64,000 nt of DNA from Bacillus sp. FJAT-49711 (GTDB taxonomy: Bacteria > Bacillota > Bacilli > Bacillales > Bacillaceae_C): the NCBI RefSeq assembly GCF_018343715.1, contig NZ_JAGYPL010000001.1, positions 682,001 through 746,000 on the forward strand, given 5' to 3'. The position numbers and the translations under genes were made by a program. The first letter of the stretch is position 1. Every line of letters begins with the position of its first letter. Positions 1 through 8,569 of the stretch are shown in pieces. Below the pieces are notes generated by a model. The model did not search any database and had not been told where the DNA came from. It saw only the letters and a program-made list of their open reading frames with translations.

Positions 1-2
1 AC

Positions 3-275
3 GCACTCTTGTATGTAGAGGACCTTGGTATGAAAAACCTTCCCATTGTCATTAAAGGCGACTCTCAAGGCGTTATAAAGCAACTCGAAGGAGAATGGCC
101 ATGCTATGAAAAGGTACTAAATACTTGGCTTGACCGAATAGAAGCAAAAATTAAGGGGCTAGGATTAAAGCCTAATTATGAAGTTATTTCGCGTCGTGAC
201 AATAAAGAAGCGGATAAGCTTGCAACACAAGCACTTGAAAATAATCTAATTGAAGGTCATATGAAAATAGATTGA
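3..275 (+). CDS. ypeP: RNase H-like (reverse transcriptase-like) protein, 3' part
   Basis: This is the C-terminal part of an RNase HI-fold protein; the frame stays open to the left edge, so the true start lies outside the window. A TTG at 9 is probably only an internal Leu codon. Visible family marks are a GDSQGVIKQL segment, which carries one of the acidic residues of the RNase H active site, and a late NKEADKLATQAL helix. Such single-domain proteins hydrolyse RNA in RNA-DNA hybrids or are uncharacterised relatives such as B. subtilis YpeP. The next gene is a YpeQ-like zinc protein and a csp gene follows, an order I know from B. subtilis. The family call is fairly secure; activity cannot be judged from a fragment. 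Confidence 0.75.
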   Translation, partial: ALLYVEDLGMKNLPIVIKGDSQGVIKQLEGEWPCYEKVLNTWLDRIEAKIKGLGLKPNYEVISRRDNKEADKLATQALENNLIEGHMKID

Positions 276-298
276 GGGTTCAAAGAAAGGTTGATCAG

Positions 299-487
299 AT
301 GAAACGGACGAAAATATTTAAGGAAATTGATGAACTTATTTCATCGTCTTGTGAGGGGTGCTTTTTACATCTTTACTTCAAAAAAGAATTCAGTAAAACA
401 TATGCACATAGCTTTTGTATCAACCAGTGCACCGTTGGTCAAAAACTACAGGAAAAAGGGAAAAGCTTAATAAACGCTCAAAAATAA
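299..487 (+). CDS. ypeQ: Small zinc-finger protein, YpeQ-like
   Basis: This encodes a 62-residue cytoplasmic protein starting MKRTKIFKEIDELI. It carries CEGC early and a later HSFCINQC segment, which together make a plausible four-ligand zinc site (CxxC plus CxxxC with a nearby His). I chose the ATG at 299 because AAAGG lies about 8 bases upstream; an in-frame TTG at 272 overlaps the previous stop and lacks a site. It follows the RNase H-like gene by about 23 bases and is probably co-transcribed. It matches B. subtilis YpeQ, which has no established function. The function here is unknown; nucleic acid or metal binding would be an inference from the cysteines. Confidence 0.7.
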   Translation: MKRTKIFKEIDELISSSCEGCFLHLYFKKEFSKTYAHSFCINQCTVGQKLQEKGKSLINAQK

Positions 488-572
488 AAGGCACTTTCTC
501 ATACATCATGCTAATTACTATATGCTTTTAGGACGAACAATAGATTCGGCTTTTTTTAAAAAATAAATCCAA

Positions 573-672
573 TTGAGAAAAGTGCTGGAAACTACATAAG
601 AGCCTTTAAACTTTCTATAAAAGAGTAAACCTGGCTTTTGGGTTTTCACAAACAATAAGTTTTAAGAAAATA
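573..672. repeat. Dispersed repeat family C, copy 1
   Basis: A roughly 100 bp AT-rich unit starting GAGAAAAGTGCTG, with a TTTAAACT block and a GGCTTTTGGGTTTT block. It aligns with three other intergenic copies at 3464-3568, 8379-8466 and 15334-15417. It fills most of the gap between the zinc-protein gene and the csp terminator. I do not recognise the family. Confidence 0.6.
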
Positions 673-675
673 ACC

Positions 676-708
676 AAAATAAAAGGCTAGCCATCGTTGG
701 CCAGCCTT
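676..708 (-). terminator. Terminator of the first cold-shock gene
   Basis: An inverted repeat AAGGCTGGCCA / TGGCTAGCCTT with one mismatch and a 4-base loop lies 12 bases after the stop on the minus strand. It is followed by TTTTATTTT, the usual factor-independent layout. Confidence 0.75.
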
Positions 709-720
709 AATCATTATATA

Positions 721-921
721 TTATAGTTTAGTTACATTAGCTGCTTGAGGTCCGCGGTTTCCTTCAACAACTTCAAAAGAAACTTCTTGGCCTTCTTCTA
801 AAGATTTAAATCCTTCGCCTTGAATAGCTGTGAAGTGTACGAAAATATCTTCTTCGCCTTCTACTTCAATGAAACCAAAGCCTTTTTCATTGTTGAACCA
901 TTTTACTTTACCGTTTTGCAT
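721..921 (-). CDS. cspD: Cold-shock protein (CspA family)
   Basis: A 66-residue single OB-fold protein, the usual length for the family. It starts [20 protein letters not shown], with RNP1 (KGFGFIEV) and RNP2 (IFVHFTAI) nucleic acid-binding motifs. It binds single-stranded RNA and DNA, acts as an RNA chaperone at low temperature, and may be a general growth-phase regulator. I took the ATG at 921 because AGGAGG sits just upstream; a longer in-frame start at 975 would run through this site and add non-family sequence. A paralogue sharing most residues lies at 28510-28710. The AT-rich region upstream (922-1189) is shared divergently with mntR and probably holds a long leader, as in other csp genes. 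Which of cspB, cspC or cspD it is cannot be settled from sequence alone. Confidence 0.93.
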   Translation of the reverse strand: MQNGKVKWFNNEKGFGFIEVEGEEDIFVHFTAIQGEGFKSLEEGQEVSFEVVEGNRGPQAANVTKL

Positions 922-1189
922 GTTTCTTTTTCCTCCTAGACTAAGCACAAAGTGCTCCTGAAAAAATATTCTCATTAAACAATTGACAATTGCAAATTAT
1001 TTGTTCAATGATAAGTAAACTATACACCACTGTCACATCACCGTCAAGAAAACAGAGGAAATAATTTAACGAAATTACTTAATTCACTTTATTCGGTATT
1101 TTCTGTAAGTGTAACTTTTCCAATACTTGTTTAAAAAGTTGTAGTATAGTAAACTTTTAAGTGCTAATGATGTACTAAGGGGGATATGA

Positions 1190-1630
1190 ATGCCAACTCC
1201 AAGTATGGAAGATTACATAGAACAAATATATTTATTAATAGAAAATAAAGGATATGCAAGGGTTTCTGATATTGCAGAAGCACTAGCTGTCCACCCTTCA
1301 TCTGTTACAAAAATGGTTCAAAAATTGGATCGGGATAGTTATCTTGTTTATGAAAAATATCGAGGACTAATTTTAACGAAAAAAGGGGAAAAAATCGGAA
1401 AAAGATTAGTCGAACGCCATGATTTACTAGAAAACTTTCTAAGGTTAATTGGCGTTAAAGAAGAAAATATTTATGAAGATGTAGAAGGAATCGAACATCA
1501 TTTAAGCTGGAATTCGATAGATAGAATTGGCGATCTTGTTCAATTTTTTGAAGAAAATGAAGATCGTTTAGCTGAGTTGAAACTTTTACAAAATAAAAAT
1601 GAAGAGGTTATTGATAAAGAACCAATTTGA
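1190..1630 (+). CDS. mntR: Manganese-responsive transcriptional regulator MntR
   Basis: A 146-residue DtxR/MntR-family repressor. The N-terminal winged helix holds [18 protein letters not shown] (recognition helix), followed by the dimerisation/metal domain. The known Mn ligands of B. subtilis MntR are all present at the same numbers: D8, E11, H77, E99, E102 and H103. With Mn bound it represses manganese uptake genes and activates efflux genes. The start ATG has GGGGG 5 bases upstream. It stands alone, divergent from the csp gene, and ends in a terminator whose loop contains the stop codon. No manganese transporter gene is in the window, so targets must lie elsewhere. Identity is close to certain. 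Confidence 0.97.
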   Translation: MPTPSMEDYIEQIYLLIENKGYARVSDIAEALAVHPSSVTKMVQKLDRDSYLVYEKYRGLILTKKGEKIGKRLVERHDLLENFLRLIGVKEENIYEDVEGIEHHLSWNSIDRIGDLVQFFEENEDRLAELKLLQNKNEEVIDKEPI

Positions 1631-1642
1631 GGTTCTTTTTTC
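1617..1642 (+). terminator. mntR terminator overlapping the stop codon
   Basis: The AAGAACC / GGTTCTT stem has a 7-base loop that holds the TGA stop, followed by TTTTTTC. Confidence 0.75.
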
Positions 1643-1715
1643 AATTCAGCAAGTGGAAATTCGTATATGCCGTGATACAATTAAAGGTAAGTAAATATAG
1701 CCTTAGGAGTTGTTA

Positions 1716-3398
1716 ATGATGAGCGAATTTAAATCGGATATTGAAATTGCACAGGAATCTGAATTACTGCCAATTCAAAGTATCGCCGATCGTATTGGGC
1801 TTTCTATTAATGACATTGATTATTTTGGTAAATACAAAGCAAAAATTACGTATGAGAAGATTCGTGACATACAAAAAAATAAAGATGGGAAGATTATTCT
1901 CGTCACATCTATTAATCCTACAGCTGCCGGTGAAGGAAAATCAACGGTAACCGTTGGTCTAGGCGATGCCTTATCGAGACTTGACAAAAAAACAATTATC
2001 GCTCTTCGTGAACCCTCACTTGGCCCGACAATGGGCATGAAAGGCGGGGCCACGGGTGGTGGGTATGCCCAAGTGCTGCCAATGGAGGATATTAATTTAC
2101 ACTTTACCGGTGATCTGCATGCTATCACAACCGCAAACAATGCTCTATCCGCACTTATTGATAATCATTTACATCAAGGGAATCAGTTAAATATTGACCA
2201 AAGAAGAATCGTGTGGAAACGTGCAGTTGATCTTAATGACCGTGCACTCCGCGAAATAATTGTTGGGTTAGGCGGGCATGCACAAGGTGTTCCAAGACAA
2301 GATGGATTTGATATTACCGTCGCTTCAGAAATTATGGCAGTGCTTTGTCTCTCTACTGATCTGTCAGACTTAAAGCATCGAATATCGAGAATGGTTATCG
2401 CTTATACGATTAATAAACAACCGGTTACGGTTAAGGATTTAGGAGTAGAAGGGGCAATTACACTGCTCTTAAAAGATGCATTAAAGCCTAATCTCGTTCA
2501 GACAATTGAACACACTCCTGCAATTGTTCATGGCGGACCATTTGCTAATATTGCGCATGGCTGCAACAGCGTAATGGCAACGAGAACAGCTGCCAAATTG
2601 GCGGATTATGTCGTAACGGAAGCAGGATTTGGTGCCGATCTCGGAGCGGAAAAGTTTCTACATATCAAATCAAGAAGTGCGGGATTTCAACCTGAAGCAG
2701 TTGTTATTGTTGCAACAATCAGAGCTATAAAAATGCATGGGGGACTTTCAAAAGATGAATTAAACCATGAAAATATTTTCGCTCTCGAAAAAGGGCTGGG
2801 AAATTTAGTGAAACATATTGATACAGTTACCCAATTTGGACTTCCTTATGTTGTTGCGATTAATCGATTTTCTTCTGATACCGATGCAGAAATTTCAGTC
2901 TTTGAAAAGTGGTGTGAGCAAAATAATATTCCCGTATCTTTAACAGAAGTTTGGGCAAAAGGAGGAGCTGGAGCAATCGATTTAGCTGAAAGAGTTCTCC
3001 GCGAAATTGATAATAACCAAAATACATTCTCGTATTTATACGATTTACATACTTCTCTAGACGAAAAAATGAAGATTATTGTACAAAAAGTATACGGAGG
3101 AAAAGATGTAGAGTTTTCCGTAAAAGCATTGAAGCAAATTCAGGAGTTTGAAGAGTTTGGATGGGGGGCATTACCTGTCTGTATGGCAAAAACTCAATAT
3201 TCCCTTTCGGATGATCCACAAAAATTAGGAAGACCAAGTAATTTTACGATACATGTCAGAGAATTAAAGCCTAAACTTGGTGCTGGTTTTATCGTTGCAT
3301 TAACTGGAGATATGATGACCATGCCTGGTCTGCCAAAACAACCTGCAGCCTATCAGATGAATGTAGATGAAAACGGAATGGCAATTGGTTTGTTTTAA
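1716..3398 (+). CDS. fhs: Formate-tetrahydrofolate ligase
   Basis: A cytosolic enzyme of about 560 residues that makes 10-formyl-THF from formate, THF and ATP, feeding purine and formyl-Met synthesis. The length is typical. The nucleotide-binding loop [20 protein letters not shown] lies near residue 66-85. It is followed by the conserved [22 protein letters not shown] stretch, and near the C-terminus by [11 protein letters not shown], which shapes the formyl-phosphate/folate site. AGGAG at 1705-1709 supports ATG 1716 or ATG 1719; I took the first, and a TTG at 1710 is less likely. It is a single gene between mntR and an ABC-F gene with its own downstream terminator. B. subtilis 168 lacks fhs as I recall, but many other Bacillaceae have it. 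Confidence 0.97.
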   Translation: MMSEFKSDIEIAQESELLPIQSIADRIGLSINDIDYFGKYKAKITYEKIRDIQKNKDGKIILVTSINPTAAGEGKSTVTVGLGDALSRLDKKTIIALREPSLGPTMGMKGGATGGGYAQVLPMEDINLHFTGDLHAITTANNALSALIDNHLHQGNQLNIDQRRIVWKRAVDLNDRALREIIVGLGGHAQGVPRQDGFDITVASEIMAVLCLSTDLSDLKHRISRMVIAYTINKQPVTVKDLGVEGAITLLLKDALKPNLVQTIEHTPAIVHGGPFANIAHGCNSVMATRTAAKLADYVVTEAGFGADLGAEKFLHIKSRSAGFQPEAVVIVATIRAIKMHGGLSKDELNHENIFALEKGLGNLVKHIDTVTQFGLPYVVAINRFSSDTDAEISVFEKWCEQNNIPVSLTEVWAKGGAGAIDLAERVLREIDNNQNTFSYLYDLHTSLDEKMKIIVQKVYGGKDVEFSVKALKQIQEFEEFGWGALPVCMAKTQYSLSDDPQKLGRPSNFTIHVRELKPKLGAGFIVALTGDMMTMPGLPKQPAAYQMNVDENGMAIGLF

Positions 3399-3463
3399 TA
3401 ACATATTAGTCAAACATGATTCCTCTTGACGTAAATCTTATAATAATAGATTTTGTTCCCAAA

Positions 3464-3568
3464 ACTAGAAAAGTGCTGTAAGCCTCATAAACATCTCTTA
3501 ACTTTTTTATTAATTGTAAAAGCCGGCTTTTGATCTTTTACATAATCAAAAAATGAAGAAAATAGCCT
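3464..3568. repeat. Dispersed repeat family C, copy 2
   Basis: It starts AGAAAAGTGCTG and carries TAAAAGCCGGCTTTTGAT followed by TTTTACATAATC. It aligns along its length with copy 1, including the tail GAAGAAAATAGCC against AAGAAAATAACC. It lies between fhs and its putative terminator. Confidence 0.6.
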
Positions 3569-3582
3569 TTTAACAAAAAGAA

Positions 3583-3623
3583 TGAAGCTGGTAGGAGGAA
3601 TATGAATCCAGCCAGCTTTTTTT
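3583..3623 (+). terminator. Terminator downstream of fhs
   Basis: AAGCTGG pairs with CCAGCTT across a loop of about 20 bases and is followed by TTTTT. It lies 185 bases after the fhs stop, beyond a repeat. Confidence 0.55.
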
Positions 3624-3625
3624 AG

Positions 3626-3728
3626 CTCCAGCGCCAATAGACTGGCACACATCTTGTCCTTTTCTCTACGATAAGCAAAAGGACCACATATTTGTACGTC
3701 GATAATCGAGGCGCTTGCGCTCTTCTAA
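3626..3728. repeat. Dispersed repeat family B, copy 1
   Basis: It begins AGCTCCAGCGCC and ends GAGGCGCTTGCGCTC, the ends of a high-copy intergenic repeat common in Bacillus genomes. It resembles the reverse complement of 21563-21695 and shares its end with 16553-16602. Confidence 0.55.
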
Positions 3729-3755
3729 TAATATAAATTGATTGGAATGGTTTGA

Positions 3756-5642
3756 TTGAAGATTTTTTCAGCGGAAAATATTGCGAAAACTTATGGAGAT
3801 AAACGTTTATTTAATGATATTACTTTTCACGTAAATGAAGGAGACAAAATTGGCATCATCGGAGTTAACGGTACTGGGAAATCAAGTCTTTTAAAGCTAG
3901 TTGCAAAAATCGAAGAGCCCGATACAGGAATATTCAGCCATCCAAAAGATTATTCGATCTATTATTTAGCGCAGGCACCTAAGCTTAATGAAGCACTAAC
4001 GATCCTTGACCAAGTGTTCAATAGTGATGTTCCCATCATTCAATTGGTAAAGTCATATGAAATGGCCACTTCACAGTTAGAACAAAATCCAGAAAATACG
4101 ACTTATCAAAACGCATTATTTGAACTGCAAAAGGAAATGGATGCTAAAAATGGCTGGGAAGCAAGCACGAATGCAAAGGTTATTTTATCCAAGCTAGGTA
4201 TAAATGATGTTAACAAGAAGATAGGACAATTATCAGGAGGGCAAAAAAAGCGTGTGGCGTTAGCTCAAGCTTTAATAGAAACCCCCGACTTGCTTTTATT
4301 AGATGAGCCAACCAATCATCTTGATTATGAAACGATAAAATGGTTGGAAGGATTTTTAAATAAATATCCTAAAGCAGTCATGATCGTTTCACATGATAGA
4401 TATTTCCTTGATCAAACGACTACACGTATTATGGAACTGGATCACGGTCGGTTATTCTCATATGATGGAAATTACGAATCTTTTATAGAAGCTAAAGCAT
4501 TAAGGGAAGAACAAGAATTGCAAGCTGAAGATAAAAGAAAAAACTTGTACCGTAATGAATTGGCTTGGATTAAGCGTGGAGCTAAGGCAAGATCAACTAA
4601 GCAAAAAGCTAGAATCCAGAGATTTGACAAGCTTGAAGGTGAGTTAGGAAAGGTCCCTGCTAAAGCTGATGTTGATATTTCTCTTCAAGGCAGCCGGTTA
4701 GGTAAACAAGTATTTGAATTTGTAAGTGCATCAAAATCATTTAAGGATCAAGTAATATTAAAAGATTATAACTTACTGATCAAACCAGGCGACCGTTTTG
4801 GAATTGTAGGTAAAAACGGCAGTGGTAAATCAACATTTTTAAATATATTGGCGGGCAAGTTGAAATTGGATGGAGGTGAATTAGTAACAGGTCAAACAGT
4901 CAAAATAGCTTATTACACTCAGGAAAACACGGAAATGGATGAAAATAAGCGTATGATTGCTTATATTCGTGAGGCAGGAGAAGTTGTCGAAACGAATAAT
5001 GGTGAATCGATTTCGGCCGCGCAAATGTTAGAACGGTTTTTATTTCCAATGAACACTCATGGGACGGTTATTAAAAAACTTTCTGGAGGAGAAAAGCGAA
5101 GATTATACTTATTGCGCTTATTAATGAGTAAACCAAATGTTTTATTGCTCGATGAGCCAACGAATGACTTGGATACAGCGACACTAACCATTTTTGAGCA
5201 ATATATTGATGAATTTCCAGGTGTCGTCATTTCCGTCTCGCATGACCGCTATTTTCTTGATAAAACCGCAAATCAATTACTTGTCTTTCAAGGGAATGGA
5301 CAAATAGATCAATATTATGGAACGTATAGTGAATATTTGGAAGCAGCAGTAGAGGAAGATAGGAGAAGTAGAGAATTAGAACAAAAGTCGCTGGAAGCAA
5401 CAAAACCAAAAAATGATCAGCCTAAAAAGAAACGAATGACATTTCTTGAGAAAAAAGAATGGGAAACGATTGAGGAAGAAATTTTAGAAACAGAAACGAA
5501 GCTTACAGAATTGGCAGAAGATCTCGAGAGAATAGGAAGTGATTTTGAAAAAGCCCAACAATTAATGAATGAAATCGATCAATTGAACAATCAATTAGAG
5601 CATTTTATTTCAAGATGGTCCTATTTATCTGAGCTTGTATAG
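3756..5642 (+). CDS. yfmR: ABC-F ATPase, Uup/YfmR type
   Basis: A 628-residue soluble protein with two ABC cassettes and no membrane segments. Cassette 1 has Walker A GVNGTGKS (36-43), signature LSGGQKKR and Walker B LLLLDEPTNHLDY. Cassette 2 has GKNGSGKST, LSGGEKRRLYL and LLLDEPTNDLD. The basic linker between them (RNELAWIKRGAKARSTKQKARI) is typical of ABC-F proteins that insert near the ribosomal P-site tRNA. The last 75 residues form a charged coiled coil as in Uup. These proteins help ribosomes past difficult peptide sequences; B. subtilis YfmR overlaps with EF-P. The start is TTG 3756 behind a weak GGAATGG. It is not a resistance ABC-F by obvious sequence, but this cannot be excluded. 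Confidence 0.88.
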   Translation: MKIFSAENIAKTYGDKRLFNDITFHVNEGDKIGIIGVNGTGKSSLLKLVAKIEEPDTGIFSHPKDYSIYYLAQAPKLNEALTILDQVFNSDVPIIQLVKSYEMATSQLEQNPENTTYQNALFELQKEMDAKNGWEASTNAKVILSKLGINDVNKKIGQLSGGQKKRVALAQALIETPDLLLLDEPTNHLDYETIKWLEGFLNKYPKAVMIVSHDRYFLDQTTTRIMELDHGRLFSYDGNYESFIEAKALREEQELQAEDKRKNLYRNELAWIKRGAKARSTKQKARIQRFDKLEGELGKVPAKADVDISLQGSRLGKQVFEFVSASKSFKDQVILKDYNLLIKPGDRFGIVGKNGSGKSTFLNILAGKLKLDGGELVTGQTVKIAYYTQENTEMDENKRMIAYIREAGEVVETNNGESISAAQMLERFLFPMNTHGTVIKKLSGGEKRRLYLLRLLMSKPNVLLLDEPTNDLDTATLTIFEQYIDEFPGVVISVSHDRYFLDKTANQLLVFQGNGQIDQYYGTYSEYLEAAVEEDRRSRELEQKSLEATKPKNDQPKKKRMTFLEKKEWETIEEEILETETKLTELAEDLERIGSDFEKAQQLMNEIDQLNNQLEHFISRWSYLSELV

Positions 5643-5708
5643 AAGGAAAAAATCTTTATTATGCTACAATAAGAAAAAATAGATAACTTAGAGGGGGAAC
5701 ATTTAAAA

Positions 5709-6842
5709 TTGAAGATTATAACGATTGAACCTACTCCAAGTCCTAATACGATGAAAATAATTTTAGACGAAGCATTGGCTGCCGGTAAAAGCAATAATTA
5801 TAAAAAGGACCAAGATGCTGGTGCACCGCCAGTCATTAAAAAAATCCTTCATATAGAAGGCGTTAATGGAGTCTATCATGTTGCTGATTTTTTAGCGGTT
5901 GAACGACATGGGAAATACAGCTGGGAGGAAATTCTACCATTAGTAAGGGAAGCATTTGGCGAAGACAGTGCATTTTCGAATACCGGTAATCAACAGCCTG
6001 ATGAGCATTTTGGTGAAGTAAATGTTCAAATTCAAATGTTTAAAGAAATTCCTCTTCAAGTTAAACTTTCAGATGGAAATGAAGAAAAAAGATTCGGTCT
6101 TCCGGCACGTTTTCAAGGGGCGATGAGTAAAGCACAGCTCCCAGATGATAATTTCATTTTACTTCGCAAATGGAAGGATTTAGGGGCACGCTATGGCGAT
6201 TTTGATCAAATTGGAAAAGAAGTGGTTGATGAACTAGGTGCGGCGTATCCAGAAGAAAGGCTACAATCGATCGTTCAAAGAGCTATTAATCCATCAGAGG
6301 GAATAAAACATGCCAGAAAGTTAATAAAGCTGGAATCTTATATGTTGGACGATCCTGATTGGAAAAAGCGTTACCAATTGCTAGAGCAAATGCAGGATCC
6401 TACGATCGATGATTTACCGATTTTAGAAAAAGCTTTAACAGATGAAAAGCTGTCTATTCGGAGATTGGCCGTCGTTTATTTGGGAATGATTGAGGATAAA
6501 CAGGTTTTGCCATATCTTTATAAAGGCTTAAAAGATAAAACTGTTACTGTCAGAAGGACTGCCGGTGATTGTTTATCAGATCTTGGTTTCCCAGAAGCAA
6601 TGGATGAAATGTGTGAAGCTTTAAAAGATAAAAGTAGAATTGTACGCTGGAGAGCAGCTATGTTTTTATATGAAGTAGGAGATAAGAGAGTGTTATCCGC
6701 TTTAAAAGAAGCTGAAAACGATCCTGAATTTGAAGTGCAGTTGCAAATAAAGATGGCCATAGAGCGTATTGAAGGCGGGTTAGAAGCGAAAGGATCTGTG
6801 TGGAAACAAATGACTGAAGCTCGAAACAAAAAGGAGAGATGA
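5709..6842 (+). CDS. cvfC: Conserved virulence factor C family protein (Nfu N-domain plus HEAT repeats)
   Basis: A 377-residue cytoplasmic protein. Residues 1 to about 90 resemble the N-terminal scaffold domain of Nfu/NifU proteins (IEPTPSPNTMKIILDEAL). The C-terminal half holds HEAT-like helical repeats, for example ALTDEKLSIRRLAVVYLGMI and GLKDKTVTVRRTAGDCL. It matches the family named after staphylococcal CvfC and B. subtilis YpgR; the molecular role is unknown. A TTG start at 5709 follows GAGGGGG by about 10 bases. The stop overlaps the first possible ATG of the bacilliredoxin gene, so the pair is almost certainly translated from one mRNA. That neighbour suggests a link to thiol redox or iron-sulfur protein care, an inference only. 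Confidence 0.85.
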   Translation: MKIITIEPTPSPNTMKIILDEALAAGKSNNYKKDQDAGAPPVIKKILHIEGVNGVYHVADFLAVERHGKYSWEEILPLVREAFGEDSAFSNTGNQQPDEHFGEVNVQIQMFKEIPLQVKLSDGNEEKRFGLPARFQGAMSKAQLPDDNFILLRKWKDLGARYGDFDQIGKEVVDELGAAYPEERLQSIVQRAINPSEGIKHARKLIKLESYMLDDPDWKKRYQLLEQMQDPTIDDLPILEKALTDEKLSIRRLAVVYLGMIEDKQVLPYLYKGLKDKTVTVRRTAGDCLSDLGFPEAMDEMCEALKDKSRIVRWRAAMFLYEVGDKRVLSALKEAENDPEFEVQLQIKMAIERIEGGLEAKGSVWKQMTEARNKKER

Positions 6843-6844
6843 AG

Positions 6845-7282
6845 ATGTCAATGGCGTATGAAGAATACATGAAACAAATAGTAAAGCCGATGAGAGAAGA
6901 ATTGACGAATGCACATTTTCAAGAATTAACCTCAGAAGAAGCAGTAGTTGATTTTATGGAAAATGTGAATGGAAAAACGCTCGTTGTAATCAATTCGGTA
7001 TGTGGATGTGCTGCGGGGCTTGCTAGACCTGCCGCTATACATGCTGTAGCATCAAGTGAAATTAAACCAACTAATCTTGTTACAGTATTTGCCGGACAAG
7101 ATAAAGAGGCAACTGGAAAAATGAGGAGCTATATTAAAGGATATGAGCCTTCTTCACCATCAATGGCATTATTTAAGGAAAATGAATTAGTTCATTTTAT
7201 ACCAAGAGAAGATATTGAAGATCATGATATTGATACGATCGTTCAAAATTTGAATGAAGCATTCAAAAAGTACTTTAGCTGA
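6845..7282 (+). CDS. brxA: Bacilliredoxin BrxA (YphP)
   Basis: A 145-residue thioredoxin-fold protein of the DUF1094 family. The CGC motif is at residues 53-55 (NSVCGCAAGLARPA), the same position as B. subtilis BrxA. It removes bacillithiol from S-bacillithiolated proteins after oxidative stress in the cytoplasm. I chose ATG 6845 (MSMAYEEYM) because AGGAG lies 8 bases upstream and the family begins there; ATG 6839 overlaps the upstream stop. It is coupled to the cvfC gene. Confidence 0.95.
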   Translation: MSMAYEEYMKQIVKPMREELTNAHFQELTSEEAVVDFMENVNGKTLVVINSVCGCAAGLARPAAIHAVASSEIKPTNLVTVFAGQDKEATGKMRSYIKGYEPSSPSMALFKENELVHFIPREDIEDHDIDTIVQNLNEAFKKYFS

Positions 7283-7414
7283 TGAACATAGGCGCAAGAG
7301 TATATAGCTGAACAAAAAAAGCATATTGTAGGAATAAATGGAAAATTTGCTAGGTGCTAGAACTAGACGGCAACTACTTTCTATAAGTTATCCTATAATT
7401 TTATAAACAAGAAC

Positions 7415-7445
7415 AAAAGCTGCGGGTAGTTACACCGCAGCTTTT
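7415..7445. terminator. Bidirectional terminator between brxA and the small ORF
   Basis: An AAAAGCTGCGG / CCGCAGCTTTT stem with a loop of about 9 bases has T runs on both sides. It lies between brxA (plus) and the 23-codon ORF on the minus strand, whose stop it overlaps. Confidence 0.75.
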
Positions 7446-7515
7446 AATCTGCTATTGCACAATAGACGAAATAACCTATCATTACAAAAACCCCTATATT
7501 AATAAGAATAGTCAT
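7444..7515 (-). CDS. Putative 23-residue membrane peptide
   Basis: A 23-codon reading frame, MTILINIGVFVMIGYFVYCA plus IAD, is one hydrophobic helix with almost no charge. The case for a real gene is the signals around it: AGGAGG 10 bases before the ATG, a perfect TATAAT at 7551-7556 on the same strand about 35 bases upstream of the ATG, and a strong terminator directly at its stop. It may be a small membrane-inserted regulator or a subunit such as those of cytochrome oxidases. The sequence does not tell which, and I do not recognise it. Confidence 0.5.
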   Translation of the reverse strand: MTILINIGVFVMIGYFVYCAIAD

Positions 7516-7670
7516 GTGGAAAAAAACCTCCTTGTCATGGCAGTAATTTTATTATAGCTCATATTCATATAATTGCCATTTTTTTAGTGAAAATGAAACT
7601 TTTCTATCGATGTTCCGTTTAAAATAGTATATTATTAATACATATATATTTTAGGAAAGGAGTAGCTGCG

Positions 7671-8270
7671 ATGAAATCATTCTTAAGAAAATCATTGATC
7701 GTATTAGTTTCGATTCTAACATTCGGAACTGTTACTCCTTCACATGCTTTATGGTCAGAAAATGATGACGCCCCTAGAGCTCAGCATCGAGGAGATTCAT
7801 CAAATGAAACTGCGCAAAAGCCTATCTTTGAAAGCCAAATCCAGGTTGAAGAAAAGTCTCATAAGGAAAAATTTATTGAAGTGATGACAGATGAAGCTGA
7901 ACGACAATCATTAATTAAATTTGGTCCGAAGATTTCAAATGTAATTAAAGATGAGTTTCAAGAAATCATTTTACCTAATATAGAAGAGGCAATTGAAATG
8001 ACAGCTGCCCAATTTCCTGATGACGAGCTTGTAAACCTGGCGATAACAGAGATGCCGGGTGGAGGAGTTAGTGAGAAAATATTCAATATATACCATGCTG
8101 AAACAAAGCAAGATGTAATTCGGTTTCATGTAAGAAGGGAAAAACCGCCTTTAGAAGGATATAGGTTTAATTTTCATTACCATACTTATCATGATCAATT
8201 TCAAACTCATTATACAATCGGTACAATACAATGGAACAAAAATACGCCACCTAATTGGCAAACGGTATGA
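7671..8270 (+). CDS. ypjP: YpjP family protein, exported
   Basis: A 199-residue protein of unknown function with an N-terminal hydrophobic segment (residues 8-25, LIVLVSILTFGTVTPSHA), either a signal peptide or a membrane anchor. The mature part is acidic. Its conserved C-terminal half (RFHVRREKPPLEGYRFNFHYHTYHD, then NTPPNW) matches what I know of B. subtilis YpjP, which also lies near the thymidylate synthase/dihydrofolate reductase genes. The start ATG follows AAAGGAG. The stop codon is inside the left arm of its own terminator. Repeated His and Tyr residues near the end could bind a metal, but that is speculative. Confidence 0.85.
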   Translation: MKSFLRKSLIVLVSILTFGTVTPSHALWSENDDAPRAQHRGDSSNETAQKPIFESQIQVEEKSHKEKFIEVMTDEAERQSLIKFGPKISNVIKDEFQEIILPNIEEAIEMTAAQFPDDELVNLAITEMPGGGVSEKIFNIYHAETKQDVIRFHVRREKPPLEGYRFNFHYHTYHDQFQTHYTIGTIQWNKNTPPNWQTV

Positions 8271-8306
8271 AAGCAAGTTCGCTTCCGCGTTCTTGCTTTC
8301 TTTATG
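8269..8306 (+). terminator. ypjP terminator
   Basis: The GAAAGCAAG / CTTGCTTTC stem, with the stop codon in its left arm, is followed by TTTATGG. The U-run is short. Confidence 0.6.
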
Positions 8307-8378
8307 GTCGGCTCTCTTCCTAAAAAAGGCTGTTATTTGAATGTAAATTAATAAATTTTATTCTCGGACTGATAGTTT

Positions 8379-8466
8379 AATGAGAAAAGGCTGCAGTTTA
8401 ATAAGAAAAGCTAAACCTCCTTGTTAGGAGTAAAAGCCGGCTTGGGTTTTTATTAAAATACCCTAT
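8379..8466. repeat. Dispersed repeat family C, copy 3
   Basis: It reads TGAGAAAAGGCTG, then TTAATAAGA, CTAAACCTCCTTGTTAGG, TAAAAGCCGGCTTGGGTTTT. The order of blocks is the same as in copies 1, 2 and 4. Confidence 0.6.
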
Positions 8467-8569
8467 TGGCTAAATGCAATTATTGGAATTATGAAGTCAT
8501 ACTTCTAATCTATGAAAAATGATATAATTATCTATATATTCATAGACTTCTAGGGAGTAGGGGCTTCTT

